This document shows, piece after piece, positions 42,966-51,251 of a stretch of 64,000 bases of DNA (the stretch's first letter is position 1; each line of letters starts with the position of its first letter). The stretch comes from Azospirillum soli. GTDB taxonomy: Bacteria; Pseudomonadota; Alphaproteobacteria; Azospirillales; Azospirillaceae. The position numbers and the translations under genes were made by a program. The notes beneath the pieces are model-generated. The model worked only from the letters and a program-made list of their open reading frames with translations, made no database searches and was not told where the DNA came from. Location: NCBI RefSeq assembly GCF_017876165.1, contig NZ_JAGINQ010000001.1:434001-498000 (forward strand), in the 5' to 3' direction.

Positions 42966-43958
42966 TCAGCCGACACCCCCAACCAGCACCGGCAAAGTCC
43001 AAGGTGCCAGCGCAATCTCCACCGGCAGGCGCGCGATGATGTCCCCGTCGCCCTGCACCGCGTCGCCGGCCGGCCCCTCGATCACCACCCGGCCAGCCGG
43101 AACGATCCGATAGTCGCGGAAATGCGGCAGCCGCCCCGCCGTGACGCCCCAGATGTAGCGCATGGCGTTCCACCGCCCCGGCCCCGGAAACAGGCAGACA
43201 TGCAGGTGCGGGTCGGTCAGCCGGGCTTCCGGCGCGCAGACGAATTTGCCGGCGTAGAAGTGACCCTTGGCGACGATCACCGAGGCGACCTCCACCGCCA
43301 CCCCGTCCACGGTGACCCGGTAGCGCGTGTTCCGGTAGGCGGCGAGCTGCGCCAGCGTCTCCGCCACATAGGCCCCCTTGCCGATCAGGCGTTTCAGCCG
43401 GCTGTCCACCCGCTCCACCACCCGCGCGTCGAGGCCGCAGCCGGCCATCATCGCAAAGCCACGCCCGTTCGCCACGCCGAGATGCACCGGGCTCGCCCGG
43501 CCGCCGGCCAGCACCGACGCCGTGCCCTCGGGATCGAGCGGCAGGCCCAGCTCATGCGCCAGCACATTGGCCGTCCCCAGCGCCACGATGCCCAGCGGGA
43601 CCGGCGCGTCGCCATCCGTCCGGGCGCCCAACCCGTTGACCACCTCGTTGATCGTGCCGTCGCCCCCGGCGGCCACCACGGCGTCGAACGCCCCTGACGT
43701 CACCGCCCGCGCCATCGCCTCGGCGTCACCCCGCCCGGTGGTGACGCGCACCGTCACCTCCGCCCCGAAGCGCTGCTCCAGCACTTCCAGCACTGCGCGC
43801 AGCCGCCGCGCCCGGCGGGCGCCCGCAACCGGGTTGTGGATCACCAGGAAGCGGCGGCGCGGAGCGGCCTCAAAAGCGGTGCGGACGGAAGCCTCAGCGG
43901 AAAAAGCCTGCAACGATTCGCCCCCTTCACCCCGACGTGCCGTTTGTTGCGGTCCCAT
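42966..43958 (-). CDS. diacylglycerol/sphingosine kinase family protein
   Basis: A 330-residue lipid kinase of the DAGK catalytic family (YegS/DgkB-like). The nucleotide-binding motif AAGGDGTINEVVNGLG covers GGDGT at 98-102. RFLVIHNPVAGARRARRL opens the N-terminal domain after a 35-residue leader. GIVALGTANVLAHELGLP and GCGLDARVVERVDSRLKR are further family blocks. It should phosphorylate a lipid alcohol such as diacylglycerol at the inner membrane surface. The substrate is not fixed. It is divergent from the LpxH-like gene across an AT-rich stretch of about 170 bases, and lipid-related genes continue to the right. Confidence 0.88.
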   Translation of the reverse strand: MGPQQTARRGEGGESLQAFSAEASVRTAFEAAPRRRFLVIHNPVAGARRARRLRAVLEVLEQRFGAEVTVRVTTGRGDAEAMARAVTSGAFDAVVAAGGDGTINEVVNGLGARTDGDAPVPLGIVALGTANVLAHELGLPLDPEGTASVLAGGRASPVHLGVANGRGFAMMAGCGLDARVVERVDSRLKRLIGKGAYVAETLAQLAAYRNTRYRVTVDGVAVEVASVIVAKGHFYAGKFVCAPEARLTDPHLHVCLFPGPGRWNAMRYIWGVTAGRLPHFRDYRIVPAGRVVIEGPAGDAVQGDGDIIARLPVEIALAPWTLPVLVGGVG

Positions 43959-44051
43959 GACAGCAAAACGACGAGTTCATTTCAGAACAGTGTCAATACC
44001 ATCAAGATTTCGCAAAATGACTGCGCCGATTGGTGCGCCGCACACTAGTCA

Positions 44052-44081
44052 TTGTCAATAGCCATATTTCGCGGTTATACG
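44052..44081 (+). promoter_or_regulatory. putative sigma70-type promoter of the LpxH-like gene
   Basis: TTGTCA, an 18-base spacer and TATACG lie in the AT-rich gap 43959-44126. The predicted start, near 44088, leaves a leader of about 40 bases before the ATG at 44127. This also argues against an in-frame TTG start at 44052. Confidence 0.5.
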
Positions 44082-44126
44082 AGCCTCGACAGACGATCCC
44101 TTGTCTCAACGGCGATGGAGCGGGGC

Positions 44127-44936
44127 ATGGACGCCTCATCCGGTGTGACGCGGTACCGCAGCATCTGGATTTCCGACGTTCATTTGGGAACGCGCGGGTG
44201 CAAGGCGGAGTTCCTGCTGGATTTCCTGAAGCACAACGAGTCCGACCACCTCTACCTCGTCGGCGACATCGTCGATGGCTGGCGCCTGCGGAAAAGCTGG
44301 TACTGGCCGCAGGCGCACAACGACGTGGTCCAGAAAATCCTGCGCCGGGCGCGCAAGGGCGTGCACGTCTACTACATCCCCGGCAACCACGACGAGGCCG
44401 CCCGCGACTACATCGGGTTGCAGTTCGGCGGCGTGCACGTGGTGGAAGAGTGGGTGCACAAGACCGCCGACGGGCGGAGCTTCCTGGTCACCCACGGCGA
44501 CCGCTTCGACGTGGTGGTGAAGTATGCCAAGTGGCTCGCCTTCATCGGCGACAACGCCTACGTGGTCCTGCTGCACGCGAACAACCTGTTCAACGCGGTC
44601 CGCCGCAAGCTGGGCTTCACCTACTGGTCGCTGTCGGCCTTCCTGAAGCACAAGGCGAAGACCGCCGTCGATTTCATCGGCAAGTACGAAGAGGCGCTGG
44701 GCGATGAGGCCCGGCGGCGCAAGGTGGACGGCATCATCTGCGGCCACATCCACACCGCGGAGATGCGCGAACTGGAGGGGATCCTCTATTGCAACGACGG
44801 CGATTGGGTCGAGTCCTGCACCGCCTTGGTCGAGCATCCCTGCGGACGGCTCGAAATCATCAACTGGGCGGACGTGCTGCGCCGGCGCACCACGCTGAAG
44901 GTGCCGGAAAAGACGGCGGAGAAGGCGGCGGCGTGA
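44127..44936 (+). CDS. LpxH-like calcineurin-type phosphoesterase
   Basis: A 269-residue metallophosphoesterase. The dimetal site motifs are in order: SDVHLG (D17, H19), GDIVDGW (D47), GNHDE (N87, H88), THGDRFD and CGHIHTAE. The layout is like UDP-2,3-diacylglucosamine pyrophosphatase LpxH, but alphaproteobacteria normally use LpxI for lipid A, so this group probably acts on another phospho-lipid or nucleotide-sugar substrate. ATG at 44127 has GGAGCGGGG directly upstream. Its stop overlaps the GTG of the GT4 gene by GTGA, so the two are translationally coupled and likely serve one glycolipid pathway. Confidence 0.85.
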   Translation: MDASSGVTRYRSIWISDVHLGTRGCKAEFLLDFLKHNESDHLYLVGDIVDGWRLRKSWYWPQAHNDVVQKILRRARKGVHVYYIPGNHDEAARDYIGLQFGGVHVVEEWVHKTADGRSFLVTHGDRFDVVVKYAKWLAFIGDNAYVVLLHANNLFNAVRRKLGFTYWSLSAFLKHKAKTAVDFIGKYEEALGDEARRRKVDGIICGHIHTAEMRELEGILYCNDGDWVESCTALVEHPCGRLEIINWADVLRRRTTLKVPEKTAEKAAA

Positions 44937-45931
44937 ACATCCTGATCGTCACCGACGCCTGGTTCCCCCAGGTCAACGGCGTGGTGCGCACCATCAGCAC
45001 CGTCCGCCGCGAACTGGAGGCCATGGGCCACACGGTGGAGGTCATCGGCCCCGACCGCTTCCCCACCGTGCCGATGCCGACATACCCGGAAATCCGGCTG
45101 GCGCTGGGGGCCGGACGGCGGCTGTGGGCGATGATCGACGCCCTGCGCCCCGACTGCATCCACATCGCCACCGAAGGGCCGCTGGGCTTCGCGGCGCGGC
45201 GCTATTGCCTGAAGCGGGGCAAGCCCTTCACCACCGCCTACCACACGCGCTTTCCCGAATATGTGCGCGACCGCCTGCCGGTGCCCCTGGCGTTCAGCTA
45301 CGCGGTGGTGCGTCGCTTTCACCGGCCGTCCTCGGCGGTGATGGTCGCGACCCAGTCCATCGAAAACGACCTGACCGCGCGCGGCTTTTCCAACATCCGC
45401 CGCTGGACACGCGGTGTAGACACCGACCTGTTCCGCCCGCGCGAAAAGGCCTTTCTGAAGGTTCCCCGCCCCGTCGCCATGTATGTCGGCCGCGTGGCGG
45501 TGGAAAAGAACCTGGAGGACTTCCTGAAGCTGGACCTGCCCGGCAGCAAAGTGGTCGTCGGCGACGGCCCGGCCCGTGCCGATCTTCAGCAGAAATATCC
45601 GGGCGTGCACTGGGCCGGCGCCAGGCATGGCGAGGAACTCGCCCAATATTACGCCGCAGCCGACGTGTTCGTATTCCCCTCGCGCACCGACACCTTCGGT
45701 CTGGTCCTGCTGGAGGCGCTGGCGTCCGGCGTGCCCGTCGCGGCCTACCCCGTGCCGGGTCCGCTGGACGTGGTCAACGGCTCCGGCACCGGCTGCCTGG
45801 ACGAGGATCTGGGGCGGGCGGTGAAAGGGGCGCTGGGCATACCGGCCGAGCGGTGCCGGGAATACGCGCTGAACTACAGCTGGCGCCGCTCAGCGGAGCA
45901 GTTCCTGTCCAACCTGCGGCCGTTTTCCTAA
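44933..45931 (+). CDS. GT4-family glycosyltransferase
   Basis: A 332-residue GT-B fold transferase of family 4. The acceptor-domain opening is VNILIVTDAWFPQVNGVVRT. The hinge region shows RWTRGVDTDLFRPREK, and the donor domain has VGRVAVEKNLEDFL, VVVGDGPARADLQQKYP and SRTDTFGLVLLEALASG. In the last motif the first glutamate of the usual E-x7-E is aspartate. Relatives are alpha-mannosyl- or other hexosyltransferases acting on diacylglycerol or GDP-sugars. It starts with GTG at 44933, inside the stop of the phosphoesterase gene. A likely role is in a membrane glycolipid, but donor and acceptor are unknown. Confidence 0.88.
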   Translation: MNILIVTDAWFPQVNGVVRTISTVRRELEAMGHTVEVIGPDRFPTVPMPTYPEIRLALGAGRRLWAMIDALRPDCIHIATEGPLGFAARRYCLKRGKPFTTAYHTRFPEYVRDRLPVPLAFSYAVVRRFHRPSSAVMVATQSIENDLTARGFSNIRRWTRGVDTDLFRPREKAFLKVPRPVAMYVGRVAVEKNLEDFLKLDLPGSKVVVGDGPARADLQQKYPGVHWAGARHGEELAQYYAAADVFVFPSRTDTFGLVLLEALASGVPVAAYPVPGPLDVVNGSGTGCLDEDLGRAVKGALGIPAERCREYALNYSWRRSAEQFLSNLRPFS

Positions 45932-45947
45932 CCGCAAAGCGTCGACA

Positions 45948-46048
45948 GCGGGGCCCCCATCCCAACCTTCCCCCACTTCGCGGGGGAAGGGGCTTGATCC
46001 CCTCCCCCGTGCGCAGCATGGGAGAGGGTTAGGGTGGGGGCCCGCCGC
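45948..46048. repeat. intergenic palindromic repeat element
   Basis: A near-copy of the 36549-36650 element, in the same orientation: outer arms GGGGCCCCCATCCC and AGGGTGGGGGCCCGCCGC, with hairpin CCTTCCCCCAC-TTCG-CGGGGGAAGG. The second internal hairpin has diverged (CCCTCCCCCGTGCGCAGCAT). It lies between the GT4 gene and waaA. Confidence 0.88.
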
Positions 46049-46160
46049 GACACCCTCACGCAAAGCCATACCTCCGCCACAACCGCCCGTGCTAAGGTGC
46101 GCGCGTGCCGCGGCCGGGAAACCGGCCGCGTTGGTTTTGTTGGATGACGTTTCGACCCCA

Positions 46161-47444
46161 ATGCTGCAGTCCCTCTACCGCGGCCTGACGACCATCGCCG
46201 GGCCGGCGGTGCGCCTGTATCTCGACCGCCGCCGCGCCGCCGGCAAGGAAGACTCCGCCCGTCAGGCGGAACGCTTCGGCGCGCCCTCGCGGCCCCGGCC
46301 CGCCGGGTGGCTCGTCTGGATCCACGCGGCCAGCGTGGGCGAGGCGAACTCGGTCCTCGTGCTGGTGACGAAGCTGCTGGAGCGGGAGCCGGGCCTGACC
46401 GTGCTGATGACCACGGGCACCGTCACCTCGGCGGAGCTGATGGCACGGCGGCTGCCGGAGCGGGCCATCCATCAATATGTGCCGGTGGACCTGCCGGGGG
46501 CGGTGAACCGCTTCCTCGACCACTGGCGGCCGGACGTGGTGCTGTGGACCGAGTCGGAGATTTGGCCGAACTTGCTGGCGGCCATCCGGGCGCGCGGGAT
46601 TCCGGCAGCGCTGGTCAACGCACGCATGTCGGAACGGTCCTTCGCGCGCTGGCGCTACGCGTCGGGGCTGATCGGGCCGCTTCTGTCCACCTTCCAGATC
46701 ACGCTGGCCCAGACGGAGGGCGACGGGGAACGGCTGCGCAAGCTGGGCGCGCGCGAAGTCGCCAGCGTCGGCAACCTGAAATTCTCCGCCGAACCGCCAC
46801 CCGCTCCCGCCGACCAGATCGCGGCGCTGAAGGCGGCGCGCAGCGGCCGGCCGCTGTGGCTGCTCGCCAGCTCCCACCCCGGCGAGGACGAGATCGCAGC
46901 ATCCGTGCACGAATTCCTGGCCCCGCGCCTGCCCGGCCTGCTGACCGTCGTGGTGCCGCGCCACGCCCACCGGGGCGCGGCCATCGCCGAACTGATGCGC
47001 GGCCGGGGCCTGTCCGTTTCCCGGCGCAGCGAGGGCGCGCTGCCGGGGACGTGCGACGCCGTTCACGTCGCCGACACCATGGGCGAGCTGGGGCTGTTCT
47101 ACCGCACGGCGCCGGTGGTGTGCATGGGCGGGTCCTTCGTGCCGCACGGCGGCCAGAACCCGGTCGAGCCGGCGCAGCTCGGCTGTGCGGTGCTGTACGG
47201 CCCGCACATGTGGAACTTCGACGAGATCACCCACCAGCTGGAGGCGGCCGGCGGCGCCCTGCCCGTGGCCGACGGCGCCGCGCTGGCCGAGGCAGTCGGG
47301 CGCCTGCTGGCCGACACCGAGGCCCGCGCGCGCATCGTGGCGGGCGCCGCCCGCGTGACGGAGGACAACCGGCGCATCGTGGACCGGGCCCTGGACGTGC
47401 TGAGCCCGGTGCTGGGCGCCGCCGGTATCCGGTCCGCCGCATGA
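46161..47444 (+). CDS. waaA: 3-deoxy-D-manno-octulosonic acid (Kdo) transferase
   Basis: A 427-residue inner-membrane-anchored GT-B enzyme that adds Kdo to the lipid A precursor in lipopolysaccharide synthesis. The start MLQSLYRGLTTIAGPAVRLY forms the short anchor. WIHAASVGEANSVLVL and the donor-site block MGGSFVPHGGQNPVEPAQLG are diagnostic, and LTVLMTTGTVTSAELM and VLWTESEIWPNLL also fit. It is followed by lpxK with an ATGA overlap, so they form an operon with the acyltransferase gene. The ATG at 46161 has no strong ribosome site, but the conserved N-terminus begins here. Confidence 0.94.
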   Translation: MLQSLYRGLTTIAGPAVRLYLDRRRAAGKEDSARQAERFGAPSRPRPAGWLVWIHAASVGEANSVLVLVTKLLEREPGLTVLMTTGTVTSAELMARRLPERAIHQYVPVDLPGAVNRFLDHWRPDVVLWTESEIWPNLLAAIRARGIPAALVNARMSERSFARWRYASGLIGPLLSTFQITLAQTEGDGERLRKLGAREVASVGNLKFSAEPPPAPADQIAALKAARSGRPLWLLASSHPGEDEIAASVHEFLAPRLPGLLTVVVPRHAHRGAAIAELMRGRGLSVSRRSEGALPGTCDAVHVADTMGELGLFYRTAPVVCMGGSFVPHGGQNPVEPAQLGCAVLYGPHMWNFDEITHQLEAAGGALPVADGAALAEAVGRLLADTEARARIVAGAARVTEDNRRIVDRALDVLSPVLGAAGIRSAA

Positions 47445-48439
47445 AGACCCCAGCCTTCTGGTACCGCCCCGCCGGACTGGCGGCGTGGACGCTGGCTCCC
47501 ATCGGTGCCCTCTACGGGCTGGCCGGGCGGCTGCGCATGGCGAAGGGCACTCCTTATGAGGCTGGCGTGCCGGTGCTGTGCGTCGGCAACCTCGTCGCCG
47601 GAGGTGCCGGAAAAACGCCGGTCTGCATCGCCGTCGCCGAAGCCCTGCGCGCGCGCGGGGTCGCCGCCCATTTCCTGACGCGCGGACACGGCGGACGCGA
47701 GCGCGGGCCACTGCCGATCGATCTCGCCCGCCACGGTGCCGATGATGTCGGCGACGAGGCCCTGCTGCTGGCCGAGCACGCCCCCTGCTGGGTGGCCCGC
47801 GACCGCGCCGAGGGCGCGCGGGCGGCGGAGGCGGCGGGCGCCGGGGCCATCGTCATGGACGACGGTTTTCAGAACCCCGGCCTTGCCAAGAATTGCTCGC
47901 TGGTCGTGGTGGACGGCGGCGTGGGCTTCGGCAACGGGCGGCTGGTGCCGGCCGGCCCCCTGCGCGAACCGGTAGCGTGCGGCCTCGCCCGCGCCGACGC
48001 CGTGGTCGTGATGGGCGAGGACCGCGCGGGCGTGGAACGGCTGGTCGGAGGCGCCTTGCCCGTCCTGCACGCCCGGCTGGAACCGGCCGGGGAGGCGATG
48101 GACCTGTCGGGGCGCGCCGTGCTGGCCTTCGCCGGCATCGGCCGGCCGGAGAAATTCTTCGCGACTCTGGAGGCGCTGGGCGCCCGCGTCGTGGAGCGGG
48201 TCGGGTTCGCCGACCATCACCCCTATCGGCCGGAGGAGATCATGGCCCTGGCGGATCGCGCCGCCGGCCTCGGCGCGATGCCCGTGACCACTGCCAAGGA
48301 CGCCGCCCGCTTGCCGGCCGCGCTGCGCTCCCTGGTGCGCGTGGTGCCCGTGCGCGCCGTGTGGCGGGAGCCGGCGCTGCTGGACCGCCTGCTCGACACC
48401 GTTCTGACGCGCGGAGGATCGCATGGCCAAGCCGCGTAG
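47441..48439 (+). CDS. lpxK: tetraacyldisaccharide 4'-kinase
   Basis: A 332-residue membrane-associated kinase that phosphorylates the 4' position of the lipid A precursor. The N-terminal anchor region is WYRPAGLAAWTLAPIGALYG, and the Walker A motif is GNLVAGGAGKTP (49-60). DDVGDEALLLA, MDDGFQNPGLAKNCSLVVVD and FAGIGRPEKFFATL are further family blocks. The ATG overlaps the waaA stop, and the gene end overlaps the next gene by 17 bases, a tightly coupled lipid A operon. Confidence 0.95.
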   Translation: MKTPAFWYRPAGLAAWTLAPIGALYGLAGRLRMAKGTPYEAGVPVLCVGNLVAGGAGKTPVCIAVAEALRARGVAAHFLTRGHGGRERGPLPIDLARHGADDVGDEALLLAEHAPCWVARDRAEGARAAEAAGAGAIVMDDGFQNPGLAKNCSLVVVDGGVGFGNGRLVPAGPLREPVACGLARADAVVVMGEDRAGVERLVGGALPVLHARLEPAGEAMDLSGRAVLAFAGIGRPEKFFATLEALGARVVERVGFADHHPYRPEEIMALADRAAGLGAMPVTTAKDAARLPAALRSLVRVVPVRAVWREPALLDRLLDTVLTRGGSHGQAA

Positions 48440-49331
48440 CCCGGCGGCGAAATGGCTGATCCGTCGGGTCGGCCACCCGCTGGAAGCCCTGTTCGTCCAC
48501 GGCGTCTGCCGCCTGTTCCGCGCCCTGCCGCTCGACCGCGCGTCGGACCTTGGCGGCTGGATCGGGCGCAGCGTGGGGCCGCTCCTGCCGGGAACGAAGA
48601 CCGCGCGGCGCAACCTGGAGCGCGCCTTTCCGGAGAAATCCCGCGCGGAGATCGACGCCATCCTGCGCGGCATGTGGGACAATCTCGGCCGCGTCATCGC
48701 CGAGTACCCGCATCTGGACGAGATCGGGGAGTGCGGACCCGACGGCCGGGTCGAGGTGGTCGGGGCTGAGCATCTCGCGTCCCTGCGCGACGACGGCAAG
48801 GCGGGCATTCTGGTGTCCGGCCATTTCGCCAACTGGGAGGTGCAGTCGGTCACCTCGCGCAAGATGGGGATGGAACTGGCGCTGGTCTACCGCGCGCCGA
48901 ACAACCCCATGGTGGGCGCCCTGCTGACCGATTTGCGCGGCGCAGCCTCGGGCACGCACATCCCCAAGGGGCCGGACGGCGCCCGCATGCTGATCCGCAT
49001 CCTGTCGCAGGGCGGGCATGTCGGCATGCTGATCGACCAGAAGATGAACGACGGCATCCCCGTCCCCTTCTTCGGCCGCACCGCCATGACCGCCCCGGCG
49101 GCGGCGCAGTTGGCCGGACGTTTCGGCATTCCGCTGTGCCCGGTGCGGACGGAACGGCTGGACGGCGCGCGCTTCCGCATTACCGTCTGTCCGCCCGTCG
49201 CGATGCCGGCCACCGGCGATCGCAACGCTGACACGCGGATTTTGATGGAGCGCCTGAACGCCCTGTTGGAGCAATGGATACGGGAACGTCCGGCCGAATG
49301 GCTGTGGCTGCACCGGCGCTGGCCCGATTGA
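48423..49331 (+). CDS. LpxL/HtrB-type lysophospholipid acyltransferase
   Basis: A 302-residue inner-membrane acyltransferase of the lipid A late-acyltransferase family. The catalytic H-x4-E motif is GHFANWE (H134, E139). LEALFVHGVCRLFRALPLD forms the N-terminal membrane segment, and VGMLIDQKMNDGIPVPFFG is the second family motif. In lipid A synthesis it would add a secondary acyl chain to Kdo2-lipid IVA. Position in the waaA-lpxK operon, with a 17-base overlap with lpxK, supports this, although the chain length and exact site are unknown. Confidence 0.9.
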   Translation: MAKPRSPAAKWLIRRVGHPLEALFVHGVCRLFRALPLDRASDLGGWIGRSVGPLLPGTKTARRNLERAFPEKSRAEIDAILRGMWDNLGRVIAEYPHLDEIGECGPDGRVEVVGAEHLASLRDDGKAGILVSGHFANWEVQSVTSRKMGMELALVYRAPNNPMVGALLTDLRGAASGTHIPKGPDGARMLIRILSQGGHVGMLIDQKMNDGIPVPFFGRTAMTAPAAAQLAGRFGIPLCPVRTERLDGARFRITVCPPVAMPATGDRNADTRILMERLNALLEQWIRERPAEWLWLHRRWPD

Positions 49332-49341
49332 GGATATTGTC

Positions 49342-49995
49342 ATGTCCCTGCCGCTCGACCCGCATCTTCTGCAACTATACCTGATCGCCGCGACCGTCCT
49401 GGTGCTGGCGCCGGGACCGGATTCGCTGCTCGTCCTCTCGCGCAGCATCTCCGACGGGCGCAACGCGGGCGTGACCGCCACGGCCGGCATCACCGTCGGC
49501 AACATCGTGCACGCCTTGCTGGCCGCCGCCGGCATCTCCGCCCTGATCGCGGCGTCGCCGGCTCTGTTCGACCTGCTGCGCTATGCGGGCGGGGCCTATC
49601 TCGGCTGGATCGGCGCGCGGGCGCTGTGGAGCGCCTTCACCACGCGCGGCGAGGCCGGAAACGATGCGCCCGAGTCGCCCCAGCAAAGCCGGGTTTTCCT
49701 CCAGGCGCTGCTGACCAACCTGCTGAATCCGAAGATCATCCTGTTCCAGCTGGCCTTCGTGCCGCAGTTCGTGGCGCCGGAACTCGGCCATGTCGCGCTG
49801 CAGATTTTCGTTCTGGGGTCGATCCTGGCCGGGCTCGGCTGCGCCTATCTGCTGGGCGTCGCGGCGCTCAGCGCCGGGGCGGCGCGGCGTGTTCTGTCCA
49901 ACGTACGGGTCAAGGCCGTGCTGGACGGCGTGGCGGGCGTGCTGTTCCTGGGCTTCGCCGTGCGTCTTCTGCTGACTGACCGGCGCATTGCGTAG
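49342..49995 (+). CDS. LysE-family amino-acid exporter
   Basis: A 217-residue membrane protein with about six helices of the LysE/RhtB family. Typical blocks are VLAPGPDSLLVLSRSISDGR near the N-terminus, AYLGWIGARALWSAF, and the central LTNLLNPKIILFQLAFVPQF. It would export an amino acid or related metabolite across the inner membrane; the substrate is unknown. It starts 10 bases after the lipid A acyltransferase gene, so it may be read from that operon, though the roles are unrelated. Confidence 0.9.
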   Translation: MSLPLDPHLLQLYLIAATVLVLAPGPDSLLVLSRSISDGRNAGVTATAGITVGNIVHALLAAAGISALIAASPALFDLLRYAGGAYLGWIGARALWSAFTTRGEAGNDAPESPQQSRVFLQALLTNLLNPKIILFQLAFVPQFVAPELGHVALQIFVLGSILAGLGCAYLLGVAALSAGAARRVLSNVRVKAVLDGVAGVLFLGFAVRLLLTDRRIA

Positions 49996-50088
49996 GCGTC
50001 GAAAATCGTTACACAGCCTGTGGACGAGCGGCACCTGCGGTGTCATAGTGCCGCCCGCGTTTGACCGGCCCTTTGATCGCGAGCGACG

Positions 50089-50481
50089 ATGAGCGAGAAA
50101 ATCTCCCTGATCACCTGGATGGCGAACATCCACATCCGGTTTGTGACCTGGCGCCGGGGCGAGAAGGTCGGCACCGACCGCTTCGGCAACACCTACTACC
50201 GCGACAAGAACGCCAAGCGCGGCCTGCGGGAGCGCCGCTGGGTGCTCTACAACGGTGAGCCGGAGGCCTCCAAGGTCCCGCCGGAGTGGCATGCCTGGCT
50301 GCACCACACCACCAAGGACCCGCTGCCGGAAGGCACCAGCCCCTACCACAAGCCCTGGCAGAAGGAGCACATGGCCAACCCGTCGGGTTCGGCGCAGGCT
50401 TACCGGCCGCCGGGGCACCAGTACGCCGGCGGGCAGCGCGTGCGCGCCACCGGCGATTACGAGCCGTGGACTCCGGGCTGA
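50089..50481 (+). CDS. NADH:ubiquinone oxidoreductase NDUFA12-family subunit
   Basis: A 130-residue protein homologous to mitochondrial complex I subunit NDUFA12 (B17.2). It is recognised by KVGTDRFGNTYYRDKN, RRWVLYNGEPEASKVPPEWH and AWLHHTTKDPL. This accessory subunit occurs in alphaproteobacteria and mitochondria, where it sits on the peripheral arm of complex I. It stands 31 bases before mlaD with AGGAAAC between them, so it may be cotranscribed. No nuo genes are in the window. Confidence 0.95.
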   Translation: MSEKISLITWMANIHIRFVTWRRGEKVGTDRFGNTYYRDKNAKRGLRERRWVLYNGEPEASKVPPEWHAWLHHTTKDPLPEGTSPYHKPWQKEHMANPSGSAQAYRPPGHQYAGGQRVRATGDYEPWTPG

Positions 50482-50511
50482 ACCGCCCGGACCGTCCTTT
50501 AGGAAACATTC

Positions 50512-51000
50512 ATGCGCCGCAATGTGATTGAGACCGTGCTCGGCGGGGTTGTCCTCGCCGTTGCCGGCTTTTTTCTCGCTTTCGCCTACACCAGCGCCGA
50601 CCTGCGCAAGGTGGACGGGTACGAGATCACCGCCAACTTCTCCAGCATCTCTGGCCTGCAGAGCGGGGCGGACGTGCGCATCAGCGGCGTGAAGGTGGGT
50701 TCGGTCACCGGCCTGACGCTGGATCCGAAGAGCTATCAGGCGGTCGTGCATATGTCGGTGCACCCGGACATCAAGCTGCCCAAGGACACCGCGGCGGTGA
50801 TCGCCTCGGAAAGCCTGCTGGGCGGCAAGTTCCTGGCGCTGGAACCCGGCGGCGACCCCGACATGATCAAGCCGAACGGCAAGGTCGAGTACACGCAGAG
50901 CACCCCCGGCATCGAGCAGCTTCTGGGGCAGGTCATCTTCTCGCTCCAGAACATGAGCAAGCCGGACGGCAGCCAAGGCGCCGAGAACCCGAAGATGTGA
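50512..51000 (+). CDS. mlaD: outer membrane lipid asymmetry protein MlaD
   Basis: A 162-residue MCE-domain protein anchored in the inner membrane by one helix (about 7-27). The MCE domain follows (YEITANFSSISGLQSGADVR, ISGVKVGSVTGLTLD). MlaD forms a hexameric ring in the MlaFEDB complex that shuttles phospholipids between the membranes. No mlaF, mlaE or mlaC gene is adjacent, so the rest must lie elsewhere. A terminator follows 12 bases after the stop. Confidence 0.92.
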   Translation: MRRNVIETVLGGVVLAVAGFFLAFAYTSADLRKVDGYEITANFSSISGLQSGADVRISGVKVGSVTGLTLDPKSYQAVVHMSVHPDIKLPKDTAAVIASESLLGGKFLALEPGGDPDMIKPNGKVEYTQSTPGIEQLLGQVIFSLQNMSKPDGSQGAENPKM

Positions 51001-51011
51001 CGACGATACGA

Positions 51012-51033
51012 GAAGGGGCCGAAAGGCCCCTTC
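51012..51033 (+). terminator. rho-independent terminator of the NDUFA12-mlaD unit
   Basis: A 9-bp perfect stem GAAGGGGCC / GGCCCCTTC with a GAAA tetraloop, followed by GGTCGTTTTGG. GAAA makes a very stable hairpin. Confidence 0.85.
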
Positions 51034-51114
51034 GGTCGTTTTGGGGCCATCCGTGTCGCAGTACCATCGTATTTGGTCTGCAAAGCGGTTTCCCTTCCGA
51101 AAACACCTTTTCAC

Positions 51115-51198
51115 CGTCATTCCCGCGAAGGCGGGAATCCAGTCCGTTGAAGTGCTTATCCGTCAAACTTCGGGATCCCCGCCTGCGCGGGGATGACG
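51115..51198. repeat. CGTCATTCCCGC-type palindromic repeat
   Basis: The outer ends CGTCATTCCC and GGGGATGACG are inverted, each next to its own hairpin (ATTCCCGC-GAAG-GCGGGAAT, and ATCCCCGC-CTGC-GCGGGGAT). This is the dyad of two hairpins known as REP/BIME-like elements in many proteobacteria. It stands alone in this window and differs from the CCCCC-type elements. It lies between the mlaD terminator and the methyltransferase gene. Confidence 0.8.
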
Positions 51199-51251
51199 AT
51201 GTGGATAGGCGGTCGCAGCCGAATCACATCCATGAGCCGGGGAGAAACACG

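Noticed and set aside
44052..44126. Upstream in-frame start for the LpxH-like gene
   Set aside because: The TTG at 44052 is the -35 box of the likely promoter, and the ATG at 44127 has a strong ribosome site.
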